Shown: piece after piece, positions 8,147 through 14,770 of the stretch
Layout: each line of letters opens with the position of its first letter
Numbering within the stretch: the stretch's first letter is position 1
Program-made: the position numbers and the translations under genes
Notes under the pieces: generated by a model
What the model saw: only the letters and a program-made list of their open reading frames with translations
What the model was told of the DNA's origin: nothing
The model's database searches: none
DNA from: an uncultured Collinsella sp.
GTDB lineage: Bacteria > Actinomycetota > Coriobacteriia > Coriobacteriales > Coriobacteriaceae
Reading direction: 5' to 3'
NCBI GenBank assembly: GCA_958415525.1
Contig: CATYZE010000033.1
Span: forward strand, 1 to 21,616
DNA length: 21,616 bases

Positions 8147-8785
8147 GTGGCAAACGAGAGCAATAAGGAACTGACGAGTGTTTGGACGCCCGCCAACATC
8201 GTGACGTGCGTTCGCATCGTCTTTATCCCGGTGTTCATGATCGTGTCGGCGCTTTCTCACACGAGTGTTGCCGGTACAGATTGGAGCACCTTCGACGGCC
8301 CGCTCGCCGCCGCTGCCTTCATTCTGTATGTGATCCTGTCGTGCACCGATAAGGTCGACGGCTACCTGGCGCGCTCGCGCAACGAGATTACCGATTTCGG
8401 TAAGTTCTTGGACCCCATCGCTGATAAGCTGCTCGTGTTCTCGGCCTTGCTGCTGTTCTTGGACTTTGGCACCGTGACGGTTTGGTCCGTGTTCATCATC
8501 TTGTTCCGCGAGCTGTTGGTAAGCGCCCTGCGCATGGTTGCGAGTGCCGCCGGCGTGGTCGTTGCCGCCGATAAGCTTGGCAAGTACAAGACGGCGACCA
8601 CGATGGTCTCCATCTGCGGTTACCTGTGCGTCTTTGCGATGGCCGGCTTGCACCTTGGCCCGCTGGCGCTGACGCTCGGCATCTACTCGGTGTCGCGCTT
8701 CCTGTACGCCGTTGCCGTTGTCCTGACCGTTATCTCGGGCGCCCAATACTTCTGGAACTGCCGCAAGATCGTCTTTTCGATCTAG
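8147..8785 (+). CDS. pgsA: CDP-diacylglycerol-glycerol-3-phosphate 3-phosphatidyltransferase
   Basis: This integral membrane enzyme of 212 residues makes phosphatidylglycerophosphate, the precursor of phosphatidylglycerol and cardiolipin. The full CDP-alcohol phosphotransferase signature is present at D68, D71-G72, A75-R76, G85, D89 and D93 (TDKVDGYLAR ... GKFLDPIAD). The hydrophobic profile suggests several membrane helices. The opening WTPANIVTCVRIVFIPVF is typical of PgsA. It starts with GTG at 8147, with AGGAG at 8136-8140 six nt upstream. Other CDP-alcohol transferases share the motif, so the substrate is inferred from overall similarity and from the conserved pgsA-cinA-recA order. Confidence 0.92.
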   Translation: MANESNKELTSVWTPANIVTCVRIVFIPVFMIVSALSHTSVAGTDWSTFDGPLAAAAFILYVILSCTDKVDGYLARSRNEITDFGKFLDPIADKLLVFSALLLFLDFGTVTVWSVFIILFRELLVSALRMVASAAGVVVAADKLGKYKTATTMVSICGYLCVFAMAGLHLGPLALTLGIYSVSRFLYAVAVVLTVISGAQYFWNCRKIVFSI

Positions 8786-8797
8786 GTCCTGGTGGGT

Positions 8798-9328
8798 ATG
8801 ACGGACTCTTTTGATCAGATTTCCGCACATAACGAGGAGCTGGCGCGTCATATTGTCGAGCGCGCGAGCGCTCGGGGCGTGACGGTTTCGACGGCTGAGT
8901 CGCTGACAGCAGGTATGATCGCCTCGACGATTGCCGATATCCCGGGCGCCTCGGTGGTGCTGCGTGGCGGTGCGGTGACCTACTGCGATGAGATCAAGCA
9001 TCGCGTTTTGGGTGTTGATCAGGAGACGCTCGACCGCTATACCGCGGTGTCGCATCAGACCGCGCGCGAGATGGCGGCGGGTTCGCTGGAGCTGTACCAG
9101 AGCGATATTGCAGTGAGCGCAACGGGTTATGCCGGCCCCGGCGGCGGCACTGAGGACGATCCGGCTGGCACTTTCTATATTGGCTGGGCGTATCGCGCGG
9201 CTGATGGGGAAGTGCCGGTCGTGGACTCTGTGCGCTGCCACTATGAGGGCGACCGTTCGTGTGTTCGTGCCCATGCGGTCGCGGAGGCATTGGGACGCAT
9301 TGCCCTTGTGCTCAACTCTATGGAATAG
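8798..9328 (+). CDS. cinA: CinA C-terminal domain protein (PncC-type nicotinamide-nucleotide amidase)
   Basis: A stand-alone CinA C-terminal domain of 176 residues, lacking the N-terminal MoeA-like domain of full CinA. Family motifs are AESLTAG near the start, GGAVTYCDEIKHRVLGV, YTAVSHQTAREMAAG, SATGYAGPGGGT, and a C-terminal GDRSCVRAHAVAEAL. PncC-type proteins hydrolyse NMN to nicotinate mononucleotide, a pyridine-nucleotide salvage step. The usual ESCTGG is ESLTAG here, a moderate departure. The start is uncertain by two codons: GTG at 8792 (AGG 5 nt before) or ATG at 8798. It sits between pgsA and recA, as in many Gram-positive genomes, and is probably the last gene of its operon since a stem-loop follows. 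Confidence 0.9.
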   Translation: MTDSFDQISAHNEELARHIVERASARGVTVSTAESLTAGMIASTIADIPGASVVLRGGAVTYCDEIKHRVLGVDQETLDRYTAVSHQTAREMAAGSLELYQSDIAVSATGYAGPGGGTEDDPAGTFYIGWAYRAADGEVPVVDSVRCHYEGDRSCVRAHAVAEALGRIALVLNSME

Positions 9329-9338
9329 ACGTGTTTTC

Positions 9339-9356
9339 AGGGGCCTTAGGGCCCCT
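9339..9356 (+). terminator. Stem-loop after cinA
   Basis: A 7-bp perfect stem, AGGGGCC / GGCCCCT, with a TTAG loop begins 10 nt after the cinA stop. It is followed by only a short T/A stretch (TAATTGT). It probably ends the rnj-to-cinA transcripts, possibly inefficiently. Confidence 0.6.
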
Positions 9357-9456
9357 TAATTGTGGAGATAGGGACCCCTGACGAATTTAGCGTTTGCGCT
9401 GGTTATAGGTGTATTCTTGCCTTCCTTGTTCTTATTCGACCCTTTGTGGTCAAGCA

Positions 9457-9489
9457 TTTGGTCAGTGTTTGGTCGGCGTTTGGTTGGGT
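9457..9489 (+). repeat. Three 11-bp TTTGGT repeats upstream of the recA promoter
   Basis: TTTGGTCAGTG (9457-9467), TTTGGTCGGCG (9468-9478) and TTTGGTTGGGT (9479-9489) follow one another directly with an 11-bp period, about one DNA turn. They end 37 bp upstream of the recA -35. They lie in a 257-bp gap between cinA and recA that otherwise contains only the cinA stem-loop, the recA promoter and the recA ribosome-binding site. Confidence 0.6.
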
Positions 9490-9526
9490 TTTGGAAAGAC
9501 TGCCTGCATATGATTGGCCTGAACGG

Positions 9527-9555
9527 TTGACCACGAACAGCCGTTCGTTTATTAT
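9527..9555 (+). promoter_or_regulatory. recA promoter
   Basis: TTGACC at 9527-9532 and TATTAT at 9550-9555 are separated by an ideal 17 bp. The predicted transcription start is about 9561, giving a short leader of roughly 25 nt before recA. The LexA box fills the spacer. Confidence 0.85.
9533..9548. promoter_or_regulatory. LexA (SOS) box of recA
   Basis: ACGAAC-AGCC-GTTCGT is a perfect palindrome matching the Gram-positive SOS consensus CGAAC-N4-GTTCG at all ten fixed positions. It lies between the -35 and -10 elements, so bound LexA would block RNA polymerase. lexA is encoded in this window at 19057-19701. Confidence 0.9.
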
Positions 9556-9585
9556 CGATGCAGGTTGTTAAGAGGAGGGCTATTC

Positions 9586-10734
9586 ATGGCCAAGAATTCA
9601 GGTCCCGTACGTACCGTTCATGCTCGCACGACGGGTAAAGAGCGCGATGAGATGATCGCCACCACCAAGGCCGAGATCGAGAAGAAGTTCGGTCAAGGCT
9701 CCATCATGAGGTATGGTGACGGCGGCCCCGAGCTTGAGGTTGAGGCCATCCCCACGGGCGCTCTGGCACTCGATGCCGCTCTGGGTATCGGCGGTGTGCC
9801 GCGCGGCCGTATCGTCGAGATTTACGGTCCTGAGTCCTCCGGTAAGACGACGCTTTCGCTCGAGATCCTGGCCGAAGCCCAGGCAATGGGTGGCGTGGTG
9901 GCATTTATCGATGCCGAGCACGCGCTCGATCCCACGTATGCCGCGCGCATTGGCGTGGATATCGACGAGGTACTGATTTCCCAGCCTGATACGGGTGAGC
10001 AGGCGCTCGAGATTGTTGACATGCTCGTGCGTTCCGGCGCCATCGATGCCATCGTCGTCGACTCCGTCGCCGCGCTGACCCCGCGTGCCGAGATCGAGGG
10101 AGAGATCGGCGATACCACGGTCGGATTGCAAGCTCGTCTGATGAGTCAGGCGCTCCGCAAGCTCGCCGGCTCGCTGTCCAAGTCCAACACGACATGCATC
10201 TTCATTAACCAGCTGCGAGAGAAGATCGGCGTCATGTTCGGCAACCCCGAGACCACGACGGGCGGCCGCGCCCTTAAGTTCTTCTCTTCGGTGCGTATCG
10301 ACATTCGCCGCATCGACAGCATTAAGCTTAAGGATGAGGTTATCGGTAACCGCGTGCGCGCTAAGGTCGTTAAGAACAAGGTGGCAGCTCCGTTCCGTTC
10401 TGCTGAGTTCGACATTATGTACGGTACGGGCATCTCTAAGGAAGGCTCGATTCTGGACATGGCTGTCGAGTGCGGCATTTGCAAGAAGATGGGCTCCTGG
10501 TTTGCCTATGGCGAGGACAAGCTCGGCAACGGTCGCGAGGCCGCCAAGGCGTTCCTGCGCGAACACCCCGATTGCGCCGACGAGATTGAGCATAAGGTCC
10601 GCCTTGCCTGCGGGCTTGAGTTTGATGACGATGCTCCGTCCGAGGTCGAGCTGACCGATCAGCCTGCGCCTGAGGAGTTTGACGAGCTTTACGCCATCGA
10701 TGGTTCCGCCATGCTCGATGATGACGACGAGTAG
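9586..10734 (+). CDS. recA: Recombinase RecA
   Basis: A 382-residue RecA, full length. RecA forms filaments on single-stranded DNA, drives strand exchange, and promotes LexA self-cleavage to induce the SOS response. The Walker A motif GPESSGKT is at residues 81-88. KKFGQGSIMRYGD, VDSVAALTPRAEIEGEIGD, and the L2-loop region INQLREKIGVMFGNPETTTGGRALKF are all present. The C-terminus is acidic (SAMLDDDDE), as usual. I chose ATG 9586 because AGGAGG at 9573-9578 is 7 nt before it; an upstream in-frame TTG at 9565 precedes that site. Transcription is predicted from the LexA-controlled promoter at 9527-9555. recX follows 11 nt downstream. Confidence 0.98.
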   Translation: MAKNSGPVRTVHARTTGKERDEMIATTKAEIEKKFGQGSIMRYGDGGPELEVEAIPTGALALDAALGIGGVPRGRIVEIYGPESSGKTTLSLEILAEAQAMGGVVAFIDAEHALDPTYAARIGVDIDEVLISQPDTGEQALEIVDMLVRSGAIDAIVVDSVAALTPRAEIEGEIGDTTVGLQARLMSQALRKLAGSLSKSNTTCIFINQLREKIGVMFGNPETTTGGRALKFFSSVRIDIRRIDSIKLKDEVIGNRVRAKVVKNKVAAPFRSAEFDIMYGTGISKEGSILDMAVECGICKKMGSWFAYGEDKLGNGREAAKAFLREHPDCADEIEHKVRLACGLEFDDDAPSEVELTDQPAPEEFDELYAIDGSAMLDDDDE

Positions 10735-10745
10735 CGGTTACACTC

Positions 10746-11438
10746 ATGTCGTATACGGTGACCGAGGCCACGGTCGTCTTTCCCGATAAGAAGGCGGCCT
10801 CCTCGTTCTCGAGCGGGTATGCGTCCAAAAAGCCTTGCGCACATATCGATTGTGAGCTTGAGGGCGGTTTTGAGCGGTCCATTTGGATTCCCGTGCGGGT
10901 CGCGCGCCTGTATGTCAAAAATCGCCCCGATCTTCCCTGTGATTGGGATAACTTTCGTGAAGCGGTGCAGCTCATCGAGCGTAAATGTGCACTTACCATG
11001 GTGACCGAGATGCTATCGCGACGCGACCATGCGACGGGTGAGGTCCGTGACAAGCTGGCTCGCTACGGCTTTCGCCAGTCCGCGATCGATTTCGCCGTCG
11101 AGCGCGCCACCGAGTATCGCTTTTTAGACGAGAACCGCTTTTGCTCGTACTTTATCGAGGAACGCAAGCGGCGCGGTTGGGGACAGCGTAAAATCGAGAC
11201 CGAGCTCAAGCGCCGTCATGTCGTGCTCGATGACATTCCCGGTTATCCCGAGGATTATTTTGCCGTCGAAGACGATTTGGCGCGTGCGTCAGCCCTGCTC
11301 GCCAAGCGGCGTGTTCCAGAGACGCGCGGATTCGAAAAACTGGTTCGGTTTTTGATGGGCAAGGGCTTCTCGTATCACATCGCCGCCGATGCCGTTAAGG
11401 CACGTCTTAATGCCGAACGCGAGGAATGTGCGGTTTAG
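10746..11438 (+). CDS. recX: Regulatory protein RecX
   Basis: RecX proteins bind RecA filaments and modulate recombinase activity. This one has 230 residues, longer than the roughly 150-175 of E. coli or mycobacterial RecX. The extra length is mostly an N-terminal region (about 1-85) that I do not recognise. The tandem three-helix repeats are visible from about residue 85: LSRRDHATGEVRDKLARYGF, then VERATEYRFLDENRFCSYFI, EERKRRGWGQRKIETELKRR and a final KLVRFLMGKGFSYHIAADAV. No SD sequence precedes ATG 10746, which lies 11 nt after the recA stop. Expression probably depends on transcription from the recA promoter and perhaps on translational coupling, which would keep RecX below RecA. Confidence 0.92.
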   Translation: MSYTVTEATVVFPDKKAASSFSSGYASKKPCAHIDCELEGGFERSIWIPVRVARLYVKNRPDLPCDWDNFREAVQLIERKCALTMVTEMLSRRDHATGEVRDKLARYGFRQSAIDFAVERATEYRFLDENRFCSYFIEERKRRGWGQRKIETELKRRHVVLDDIPGYPEDYFAVEDDLARASALLAKRRVPETRGFEKLVRFLMGKGFSYHIAADAVKARLNAEREECAV

Positions 11439-11452
11439 GCGTATGCGTTTTG

Positions 11453-11503
11453 TGGCCCTGCCGTTCACCGCGTTTTAGCCGCCGTGCTGGGGCCATTTAT
11501 TTG
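11453..11503 (+). terminator. Possible weak terminator after recX
   Basis: TGGCCC at 11453-11458 can pair with GGGCCA at 11490-11495, immediately followed by TTTATTTG. The intervening loop is long (31 nt), so formation is uncertain. The T-rich side runs into the -35 of the rny promoter. Confidence 0.3.
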
Positions 11504-11529
11504 ACAGTTGTTGTGGTTCAACGTACGAT
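11501..11529 (+). promoter_or_regulatory. Promoter of the rny-GHKL unit
   Basis: A consensus -35 TTGACA at 11501-11506 is 17 bp from TACGAT at 11524-11529, a good -10. The predicted start is near 11536, which gives a leader of about 160 nt before rny. Confidence 0.8.
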
Positions 11530-11558
11530 AAACACTGTCATTTGCTTTGTGATATGTG

Positions 11559-11660
11559 CTCATCTGTGATGAGTTTGTTTATATGTTTATCTGTATCCGA
11601 CCCGCATAAGCTGCGCCCATATTACTCAAATGTCGCGAGCCGTTCGTAAGGACGGTTCGC
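11559..11660 (+). promoter_or_regulatory. Structured rny leader with two hairpins
   Basis: Two stem-loops lie between the promoter and rny. The first is CTCATC-TGT-GATGAG (11559-11573), followed by T-rich TTTGTTTATATGTTTAT. The second is a 9-bp stem at 11635-11643 paired with 11652-11660 (GCGAGCCGT / ACGGTTCGC, one G-U pair, 8-nt loop), followed by TTTGTTGTGT. Both resemble weak intrinsic terminators and suggest attenuation or RNA-based control, which is inferred. No named riboswitch class is recognised. Confidence 0.5.
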
Positions 11661-11695
11661 TTTGTTGTGTAACGAATCCATAAAAAGGAGTGAGC

Positions 11696-13246
11696 ATGCC
11701 TATCATCGCAGCGCTCGTTGGCATCGTTTTGGGTGCCATCGCCGCCATTGCCTACATGCGCACCGCCAAGCAGGGTAGTCTTCACGAGGCCGACGAAAAA
11801 ATCCAGTCGGCACACGCACAGGCTGAGTCCCTGATTGGTGATGCTAAGCGTCAGGCCGAGACCCTCAAAAAAGAGGCTCTGCTCGAGGCTAAAGAGGAGA
11901 TCATCAAGAACAAGCAGGCCGCTGAGGCCGAGGACAAGCAGCGTAAGAACGAGATTCGTACGCTCGAGAACCGCGTGATGCAGCGCGAGGAATCTCTCGA
12001 TCGCCGCAACGACGCTCTCGACAAGCGCGAGCATCAGCTGTCCAGCCAGGCCGGTCAGGTCGAGAAGCGCTCCCGTGAGCTCGAGGAGCTCTGCGCAAAG
12101 CAGACCTCCGAGCTCGAGCGTATCGCCGACCTTACCCGCGAGGACGCGCACAAGGAGCTCCTTGATAAGGTTCGCGGCGAGGTCACCCACGAGGCCGCCA
12201 CGATCATTCGCGAGTCTGAGCAGCAGGTTCGCGCCGAGTGCCACAAGACCGCCCAGGAGATTCTGTCTCTGGCGATTCAGCGCTGCGCTGCCGATCACAC
12301 TGCCGAGGTCACCGTTACCTCCGTGCACATTCCCTCTGATGACCTCAAAGGCCGTATCATCGGTCGCGAGGGTCGCAACATCCGGACCTTCGAGCAGGTT
12401 TCCGGCGTCAACCTCGTGATCGACGACACGCCCGAGACCGTCGTTCTTTCGAGCTTCGACCCGGTCCGTCGTGAGACCGCCCGCGTCGCCCTCGAGAACC
12501 TCATCGCCGACGGCCGCATTCACCCTGCCCGTATCGAGGAGATGTATCACAAGGCCGCCGACCTGGTTCAGCAGCGCGTGCGCGAGGCTGGCGAGCAGGC
12601 TGCCTTCGATACCGGCATCCACGATCTGCACCCCGAGATCGTCAAGACCCTTGGTGCCCTGCGCTACCGTACCTCGTTTGGTCAGAACGTGCTTCAGCAT
12701 TCCCTCGAGGTCTCTGATCTGTGCGGCGTGATGGCTTCCGAGCTTGGCCTGGACGTTGTGACCGCCAAGCGCGCCGGCCTGCTTCATGACCTGGGCAAGG
12801 CAATCGACCACGACGTCGAGGGCCCGCATGCCGTCATCGGCGCCGAGCTTGCCCGCCGTTATGGCGAGAAGCCCGTTATCGTCCACGCTATTGAGGCTCA
12901 CCATGCCGATGTCGACCCCAACACGGTGCTCGATGTCCTGGTGCAGGCCGCCGATGCTGTCTCTGCCTCTCGCCCCGGTGCCCGTCGCGAGTCTGCCGAG
13001 AACTACATCAAGCGTCTTGAGAAGCTTGAGGAGATCGCCAACTCCCATGACGGCGTCGAACGTACCTATGCCATGCAGGCCGGTCGCGAGGTCCACGTCA
13101 TGGTCCAGCCGGACAAGATCTCCGATGCCCAGTCCACGGTCCTGGCTCACGATATCGCCCATCAGATCGAGGAAGAGATGGAGTATCCCGGTCAGGTGCG
13201 CGTCGTCGTGATTCGCGAGAGCCGCGCTGTCGATATCGCTAAATAA
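11696..13246 (+). CDS. rny: Ribonuclease Y
   Basis: A membrane-anchored endoribonuclease that begins bulk mRNA turnover in many Gram-positive bacteria. The product has 516 residues from ATG 11696; AAAGGAG at 11684-11690 is 5 nt upstream, and the in-frame GTG at 11690 lies inside that site. One N-terminal membrane helix (about 2-20) is followed by a long charged coiled coil (about 25-190). The KH domain has GRIIGREGRNIR from residue 219. The HD phosphohydrolase domain carries the H364-D365 pair in GLLHDLGKAIDHD. All regions match the family at normal length. The gene has its own promoter and a structured leader, and the next gene starts one base after its stop. Confidence 0.97.
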   Translation: MPIIAALVGIVLGAIAAIAYMRTAKQGSLHEADEKIQSAHAQAESLIGDAKRQAETLKKEALLEAKEEIIKNKQAAEAEDKQRKNEIRTLENRVMQREESLDRRNDALDKREHQLSSQAGQVEKRSRELEELCAKQTSELERIADLTREDAHKELLDKVRGEVTHEAATIIRESEQQVRAECHKTAQEILSLAIQRCAADHTAEVTVTSVHIPSDDLKGRIIGREGRNIRTFEQVSGVNLVIDDTPETVVLSSFDPVRRETARVALENLIADGRIHPARIEEMYHKAADLVQQRVREAGEQAAFDTGIHDLHPEIVKTLGALRYRTSFGQNVLQHSLEVSDLCGVMASELGLDVVTAKRAGLLHDLGKAIDHDVEGPHAVIGAELARRYGEKPVIVHAIEAHHADVDPNTVLDVLVQAADAVSASRPGARRESAENYIKRLEKLEEIANSHDGVERTYAMQAGREVHVMVQPDKISDAQSTVLAHDIAHQIEEEMEYPGQVRVVVIRESRAVDIAK

Positions 13247-13247
13247 C

Positions 13248-14333
13248 ATGAGCGACGCGAACGAGCTCATCTCATTTATCGCGTCGATGTCGGGGGAGGG
13301 CAACCTTCGCGTCGAGGAGAACCTTGGCGAGGGGTATGTCCGCCTCCGCGTTTCGGAGGCCGAGCGGCGCCAGGCTAAGCACGACATTCAGCATGTCGAG
13401 GACATCGTCATCGAAATGCTCCGTAATGCTCGCGATGCCGGCGCCGACAAGGTCTATCTCGCCACGACCAAGGAAGATGGCGTCCGCACGCTTGTCTTTC
13501 TGGATAACGGTTCTGGCGTTCCGCAGGATATGCAAGAGCGAATCTTTGATGCCCGCGTTACCTCCAAGCTCGAGAGCATGAAGATGGACCGTTGGGGCGT
13601 TCACGGTCGTGGCATGGCATTGTTTTCGATTAAGCAGAACACCGACGAGGCCCGTGTGGTCACGTCCGGCGTCGATCTTGGTTCAGCCTTCAAGGTGAGC
13701 GTTGCGGTCGACCGCCTCAGTGAGCGTGCCGATCAGTCCAGCTGGCCCCAGGCCGTCAAGGATGAGGACGGACGTTATGTCTGCGCTCGCGGTCCACATA
13801 ATATTATTCGCGCTACTTGTGAGTTTGCGCTCGAGGAGTTGCGTGGTTGCGATGTCTATCTCGGTTCTCCGTCTGAGATTGCCGCGACCCTTTATGCTCA
13901 AGCGTCAAGTCGGCTCGATACGTCTCGTCTCCTGTTCATTGATGACGAGAGCGAGCTTCCGGTTGTCGATCGTTTAGGCCTTGCTTCTGATGCCGAGGAC
14001 TTTATCCGTATTTGTTCGGGTTTGGGTCTTGAGATGTCCGAGCGCACGGCCCATCGCATTTTGGCAGGGCAGATTAAGCCCGTTCGCGGTGTGACCGCGC
14101 GTCTGCTGCACGAGCGTGATTCGTCCTCGCATGCGCCGGCTCCTGTCGATCTCGCGAAGGATCGTCGCGGGCTACGTATTGCCAAGGATGACATGGCACA
14201 GTTTTCGCGCGCTGTGGAGCGCGACTTTAATGACCTTGCCGCCCGGTACTATCTCAACCTTTGCGGCGACCCAAAGATCCGTGTTTCGCGTGATCGAATC
14301 ACCGTGACCTTTGATCTTGCCAAAGAGGAATAG
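13248..14333 (+). CDS. GHKL-fold ATPase of unknown function
   Basis: I recognise the fold but not a named family. The N-terminal 140 residues carry the Bergerat ATP-binding motifs. These are the N-box (E56, N60, D63-A64 in EMLRNARDAGADKVYL), the G1 box D86-N-G-S-G90, and a G2-like WGVHGRGM (about 116-123). This resembles the ATPase domains of MutL, Hsp90 and histidine kinases. There is no HisKA domain, receiver or membrane segment. The remaining about 220 residues are soluble; one stretch (SGLGLEMSERTAHRILAGQI) looks helical, and the end is FNDLAARYYLNLCGDPKIRV. It starts one base after the rny stop with no SD site, so translation is probably coupled to RNase Y. spoVS follows. In B. subtilis this slot holds ymdB, a phosphodiesterase. 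A link to RNA decay is inferred only. Confidence 0.75.
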   Translation: MSDANELISFIASMSGEGNLRVEENLGEGYVRLRVSEAERRQAKHDIQHVEDIVIEMLRNARDAGADKVYLATTKEDGVRTLVFLDNGSGVPQDMQERIFDARVTSKLESMKMDRWGVHGRGMALFSIKQNTDEARVVTSGVDLGSAFKVSVAVDRLSERADQSSWPQAVKDEDGRYVCARGPHNIIRATCEFALEELRGCDVYLGSPSEIAATLYAQASSRLDTSRLLFIDDESELPVVDRLGLASDAEDFIRICSGLGLEMSERTAHRILAGQIKPVRGVTARLLHERDSSSHAPAPVDLAKDRRGLRIAKDDMAQFSRAVERDFNDLAARYYLNLCGDPKIRVSRDRITVTFDLAKEE

Positions 14334-14337
14334 TGCC

Positions 14338-14366
14338 TTTACCGAGTCCACTCGGTACGATACAGT
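14338..14366 (+). promoter_or_regulatory. Possible spoVS promoter overlapping an 18-bp palindrome
   Basis: TACCGAGT-CC-ACTCGGTA (14340-14357) is a perfect palindrome of two 8-bp arms just after the GHKL stop. As RNA it would form a 7-bp stem with a TCCA loop. It overlaps a moderate promoter match, TTTACC at 14338-14343 and TACAGT at 14361-14366 (17-bp spacing, 4/6 matches each). It could be an operator-controlled promoter or a processing hairpin; there is no T-run for a terminator. Confidence 0.4.
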
Positions 14367-14407
14367 TATTGCAGTTAAAACGTACTTTTAAATGCAGGAG
14401 TTTCTTC

Positions 14408-14725
14408 ATGGATTGCCTGAAGGTATCAAGCAAATCATCGCCCGCGTCCGTTGCCGGCGCCATCGCCGGCATGGTCAAGGATGGTGTACCCGTCAACATC
14501 CAGTGTGTCGGCGCCGGTGCCGTCAACCAGGCCATTAAGGCCGTTGCTATCGCGCGCGGTTTTTTGATTCCAACCGGTTTTGATATTTCCTGCGCGCCCG
14601 TGTTCTCCGACATCCTCATTAACGGGGAGTCGCGCACGGCCATCCGCCTTTCTATCTACGTTCACCAGATCAATCGAGCTGCTATGGATAACGTCGTCAT
14701 GGATGATGTTAAGCCTGTGGCATAG
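14408..14725 (+). CDS. spoVS: Stage V sporulation protein S (SpoVS) homologue
   Basis: SpoVS is a small Alba-like protein, first known from B. subtilis sporulation but widespread in non-sporulating bacteria. The core matches closely: LKVSSKSSPASVAGAIAGMV, GAGAVNQAIKAVAIARGF, and SRTAIRLSIYV. The start ATG 14408 is set by AGGAG at 14396-14400 (7 nt spacing) and by alignment to the family start; an open frame extends upstream but shows no family similarity. At 105 residues it exceeds the usual 86 or so by a C-terminal extension of about 20 residues (HQINRAAMDNVVMDDVKPVA). Its place after rny agrees with the rny-ymdB-spoVS order of Bacillus. Alba-like folds often bind nucleic acid; the role here is unknown. 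Confidence 0.93.
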   Translation: MDCLKVSSKSSPASVAGAIAGMVKDGVPVNIQCVGAGAVNQAIKAVAIARGFLIPTGFDISCAPVFSDILINGESRTAIRLSIYVHQINRAAMDNVVMDDVKPVA

Positions 14726-14770
14726 CTTCTGCTTGCCTCGTTCCACTCCCCATCGTTAGGACTTATGCAC

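Noticed and set aside
6233..9274. Minus-strand open frame of 1013 codons opposite yajQ, rimO, pgsA and cinA
   Set aside because: It spans four well-supported plus-strand genes, has no recognisable domains and looks like the reverse complement of GC-rich codons. The length alone comes from the lack of stop codons in such sequence.
9362..9571. Possible 69-codon gene between cinA and recA
   Set aside because: It starts with a non-ATG codon without a ribosome-binding site and runs through the recA promoter, SOS box and ribosome-binding region.
11579..13387. Long minus-strand frame opposite rny
   Set aside because: It is antisense to RNase Y, whose KH and HD motifs are unambiguous; no motif or start signal supports the reverse frame.
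14340..14357. Intrinsic terminator after the GHKL gene
   Set aside because: The palindrome has no following T-run; GATACAGTTATTG follows instead, so an operator or processing hairpin fits better.
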